A stretch of DNA of 64,000 nt from Halarcobacter sp. (GTDB lineage: Bacteria; Campylobacterota; Campylobacteria; Campylobacterales; Arcobacteraceae), in NCBI RefSeq assembly GCF_963676935.1, contig NZ_OY781470.1:1708680-1772679 (forward strand), in the 5' to 3' direction. Positions 61,331 to 64,000 of the stretch are shown piece by piece. Positions within the stretch are counted from its first letter, which is position 1; every line of letters begins with the position of its first letter. A program made the translations under genes and the position numbers. The notes below the pieces were generated by a model. That model worked only from the letters and a program-made list of their open reading frames with translations, did no database searches and was not told the origin of the DNA.

Positions 61331-61726
61331 TTGAAAAACCCTTTATTATTATTTTTTGTTACTTTTATTGTGATTATTTCAACTTATCTTTTTATTTTCG
61401 GACAAAAAGAAACTCTTGAGATTATAACAAATGAATACCTTTCTATTTTAGCTTTATTTGCAATTATTACTGCACTTATATATTTTAAAATTAAACTAAA
61501 AGATTATGAGATAATTGAGTATTTACCAGCAAACAATAATTCACTCAAATCTGTAATTTTGTTTTTCCTATTTTTTGAAATAATTGATTACTTTAGTGAA
61601 GATGGATTTATTGGTATGATAAAGCAATGGTTTTTATACTGGATAATGGGACTCATTGCTCTATTTTTAATGGAAACGATAAACTATTATAAAAACTACA
61701 AACTAGTAAAAAAAATAAAAAACTAA
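61331..61726 (+). CDS. Hypothetical small membrane protein
   Basis: The 131-residue protein has about four hydrophobic segments (near 4-22, 32-50, 70-85 and 94-112). I recognise no family. The TTG start has AAGGAA upstream. It converges with the APC permease gene, one base apart. Confidence 0.6.
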   Translation: MKNPLLLFFVTFIVIISTYLFIFGQKETLEIITNEYLSILALFAIITALIYFKIKLKDYEIIEYLPANNNSLKSVILFFLFFEIIDYFSEDGFIGMIKQWFLYWIMGLIALFLMETINYYKNYKLVKKIKN

Positions 61727-61727
61727 T

Positions 61728-63026
61728 CTATTTATATTTTCTATTAAAAATTTGTTTTCTTACAAATTTTCCATACAATACCTCAAATAAAATTGATATA
61801 AAAATAAATACAAGAAAGATAATAATTGATTGTCTATTTTGCATATATGTATGTATAAGTAAAGTTATAAGGGCAATAAAACTTATGATACAAGAGATTA
61901 GAGAAAGATACTTATTAGCTTTTATCTCTTTATGCAATTTTAAAGCGGCAATGTTCACTATAAAAAAAATAAGTAGAAAACTTGCACTCCCAATAATAGC
62001 AATTTGTGAAAGGTTTATACTATTTGCTAAAACAATACTAAATAAAGCAGTAACAATAATACTCAAAGACGGAATAGCATCTCTTTCTTTATTAAAAAAA
62101 GTTGGTAATTCTCCTTCAATAGCTAAGATATAACCCAATCTTCCATTTCCATAAATTGTTGCATTTATAGCAGAAAATGTGGCTAATAAAGCTGCTATTG
62201 CAACTATAGTAAAACCTATTTGACCCAATGCTGGTTTCGCAGCAATAGCTAAAGCATAATCTTTTGCTTCTAAAAGTTTATCTTCACTCACTGCGCCAAT
62301 TGTAGTAGCAGCAATTAAAATATATAAAACAATTACTAATAAGACTGAACTATAAAATGCTTTAGGAAGATTTGATTTAGGATTTTTAATATCTTCTGCT
62401 GAATTTGCTATAAGCTCAAAGCCTTCATAAGCAACAAAAATTATCATACCAGCAACTAAAATAGAAAAACTACCTTCCCATTTTGATGGGGATAATCTTT
62501 CAAAATCCAAATATGTAAAACTTGCCACAATTATCAATATTAACAATAACACTTTTATAACAACTATAATAGTTTCTGATTTACTTACAAAAGAAGCACT
62601 AATAAGATTAATAAGCAAAGGTAAAAGTATAGCTATTGTTATAAATAGATGATTTAAAATATTACTAGAAGTACCAATTAAAGCTTGTGTATAAGAGGAA
62701 AAAGCCACAGCATATAATGATATGGTAACTAAATAACTTAGCCACAGCATAAAATTAACACTTCCTGATAAATAGTTATGTCCAAAGGCTTCATCTATAA
62801 AACTTACAGTCCCACCTTTAGTCTGAAATTTCACAGAAAGCTTTGCATATGAATATGAAGTAAAAAGAGCAACAATTCCAGCCATTAAAAAAGCAACAAC
62901 TGTAGCTCCATGAGCTAAGGATACTGCTTCACCTAATACGGCAAAGATACCACCACCAACCATACCTCCAACACCTATAGATATAGCACCTAATAATCCA
63001 ATAGATCTTTTATCATCCAAAATCAT
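61728..63026 (-). CDS. APC-superfamily amino acid permease
   Basis: The 432-residue protein has 12 predicted helices. The APC helix-1 motif GAISIGVGGMVGGGIFAVLGE in part near 13-33 and FVAYEGFELIANSAEDIKNPKSNLPKA in part near 196-222 are typical. It probably imports or exchanges an amino acid or polyamine; the substrate is not visible. Confidence 0.87.
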   Translation of the reverse strand: MILDDKRSIGLLGAISIGVGGMVGGGIFAVLGEAVSLAHGATVVAFLMAGIVALFTSYSYAKLSVKFQTKGGTVSFIDEAFGHNYLSGSVNFMLWLSYLVTISLYAVAFSSYTQALIGTSSNILNHLFITIAILLPLLINLISASFVSKSETIIVVIKVLLLILIIVASFTYLDFERLSPSKWEGSFSILVAGMIIFVAYEGFELIANSAEDIKNPKSNLPKAFYSSVLLVIVLYILIAATTIGAVSEDKLLEAKDYALAIAAKPALGQIGFTIVAIAALLATFSAINATIYGNGRLGYILAIEGELPTFFNKERDAIPSLSIIVTALFSIVLANSINLSQIAIIGSASFLLIFFIVNIAALKLHKEIKANKYLSLISCIISFIALITLLIHTYMQNRQSIIIFLVFIFISILFEVLYGKFVRKQIFNRKYK

Positions 63027-63075
63027 ACCTTCTAATAAAATATATTATTTTAATTAGTTTATATAATATATTATT

Positions 63076-63507
63076 TTAACTAGCTTTATTTATCATCCAG
63101 ATTGAAAAAATATTAATATAATTCCAAAATGAATTTTTAAGCTCATCACTTAAATTTGTTTCTTCCATCGCCTGTGCATATTTTTCTAACCAAACAATTC
63201 TTGCATTACTATCAATTTCAAAAGGCATATGTCTTGCTACCATTTTTGGAGCTCCTCTACTTTCATTGAAATATTTAGGTCCTCCACAAATTTGTATGAA
63301 AAAGTCAGCTGCATGTTTTTTTGCCATTTCTAAACCCTCAACTGTTGAAGGAAAAAGTTCTTTTATCTCACTTTGTGCTAACAAATCATAATGTCTTGCT
63401 ACCATATTTCTCATTCCATCTTCACCTAAAAACTCTAAAATCTTAGGATTTGGAAGTTCTACATTTGGTCTTTGACCAAAAACTGCCTCAGTAATATTAT
63501 ATTGCAT
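63076..63507 (-). CDS. Group II truncated haemoglobin
   Basis: The 143-residue globin has the group II pattern: LFPS near 52, FFIQICGGPKYFNESRGAP in part near 68-88, VARHMPFEID near 91-100 with the proximal His, and WLEKYAQAMEE near 107-117 including the group II Trp. It binds oxygen or nitric oxide and may give nitrosative-stress protection. It has a 14-residue N-terminal extension. It differs from Campylobacter Ctb, which is group III. Confidence 0.87.
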   Translation of the reverse strand: MQYNITEAVFGQRPNVELPNPKILEFLGEDGMRNMVARHYDLLAQSEIKELFPSTVEGLEMAKKHAADFFIQICGGPKYFNESRGAPKMVARHMPFEIDSNARIVWLEKYAQAMEETNLSDELKNSFWNYINIFSIWMINKAS

Positions 63508-63821
63508 AGTATTCCTTATTTTTTTTTGAGACTTTACAATATTAAGATTTTATAAAAAGCAAAAAAAAATAGTAAATTAAAATATTAATAAACTTTTTTG
63601 CTTTTCTTTTATTATTATTAACATATTGATTACATATACTTGCTTTTTATATTTTATTTAGATAAACTGTTAATACAAAAAGATGATAAAAGTTGCATCT
63701 TTAGTCTGCTTTATTTTGATAACTACTCGTTTCGATAAAAATAGATCTTAAAAGAACACTTAATATTATATTTTTAACCCGCCTTAGAAATTTGGCACAA
63801 TTAACAAAACAAGGAAAATAA
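63508..63821. other. 314-base intergenic region with the csp leader
   Basis: This region separates the haemoglobin gene from the divergent cold-shock gene. It has a hairpin at 63679-63702 (AAAGATG and CATCTTT) and a GGAAAA site before the csp ATG. Cold-shock genes usually have long structured leaders, and this region is long enough, but no known thermosensor motif could be identified. Confidence 0.45.
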
Positions 63822-64000
63822 TGGCAACATTAGTAAATGGAACTGTAAAATGGTTCAATAGTGAAAAAGGTTTCGGTTTTATCGAACAAGAAAATGGTGG
63901 GAAAGATGTATTTGTACACTATAGACAAATTAATAAATCAGGATACGGTAGAGTTTCACTAGAAGATGGACAAAAAGTAACTTTCGAAATTGCAGAAAGT
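63822..64000 (+). CDS. Cold-shock protein, CspA family (cut by window edge)
   Basis: The first 59 residues are present: [20 protein letters not shown] and so on, with the RNA-binding motifs KGFGFI and DVFVHY intact. These small OB-fold proteins bind single-stranded RNA and DNA and melt secondary structures. The 3' end is beyond the window. AAGGAAA precedes the ATG. Confidence 0.92.

Noticed and set aside
1-64000. CRISPR arrays, rRNA, tRNA, transposases
   Set aside because: No regularly spaced repeats, no conserved RNA gene sequences and no transposase motifs were found by eye.

Overview
The window looks like a chromosome segment of a marine or salt-adapted Arcobacter-group bacterium (Campylobacterota). 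The DNA is strongly AT-rich and densely coding. The run ubiX-coaD-tmk-hisS-speA-cysE is an order I associate with this group. The TorA/cytochrome pair resembles Campylobacter Cj0264c/Cj0265c, the histidine kinase carries the IAHQWRQP motif common in Campylobacterota, and there is an HsrA/CosR-like orphan regulator. This placement rests on remembered families, not on a search.

Layout. 1-2000 (minus): a frameshifted YeiH-type permease cut by the window edge, a CBS protein, and a serine-recombinase-like protein without the catalytic serine. 2232-8358 (plus): a tight housekeeping run (ubiX, coaD, tmk, hisS, speA, cysE, a TauE permease). 8353-12162: a full-length aconitase-A homologue that has lost its Fe-S ligands and active-site residues, in an operon with a TetR regulator, and a divergent quinone-reductase-type gene across a strong operator. 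12266-17960: uvrA, DUF309, a FlaG-like small protein, a CNNM/CorC-type protein, a HugZ/HutZ-type heme protein, a MerR regulator. 18152-26225 is an osmoadaptation block: orphan response regulator, ectABC, an unknown gene, an aspartate kinase (frameshifted here), then convergent proVWX. 26418-33940: an L,D-transpeptidase, a nuclease-like hypothetical, a lipoprotein, an SDR, an OFA-type MFS and an rRNA-methyltransferase-like gene. 34028-41138 is a TMAO/DMSO respiration block: torA and its c-type cytochrome, preceded on the same strand by a response regulator, a family-5 periplasmic binding protein and a histidine kinase that overlap like one operon. 41215-46291: greB, a glutamate-synthase-like FMN protein, small unknowns, an aldo/keto reductase.

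46292-52092 is the clearest accessory region. It has an AvcD-type anti-phage dCTP/dCMP deaminase, an HNH-type protein, a LysE exporter, an MFS transporter of foreign base composition and an orphan protein. Three of these genes end directly in related short elements (two hairpins, one truncated) that resemble integron attC sites or another gene-end repeat. This is the best candidate for an undescribed arrangement. 52127-55020 is a MoxR ATPase / DUF2201-VWA / unknown trio whose third member has a relative at 44452-45015. 55070-64000 is mixed metabolism and regulation: hemerythrin, sfsA, a PQQ-type dehydrogenase, IclR with a 26-bp perfect palindrome, DJ-1/PfpI, tandem alpha/beta hydrolases, GrpB, an APC permease, a group II truncated haemoglobin, and a cold-shock protein cut by the edge.

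Two genes (yeiH at about 567, ask at about 22583) are broken by single-base losses in homopolymers, so a sequence error is as likely as true decay. No tRNA, rRNA, CRISPR array, transposase or origin was recognised.
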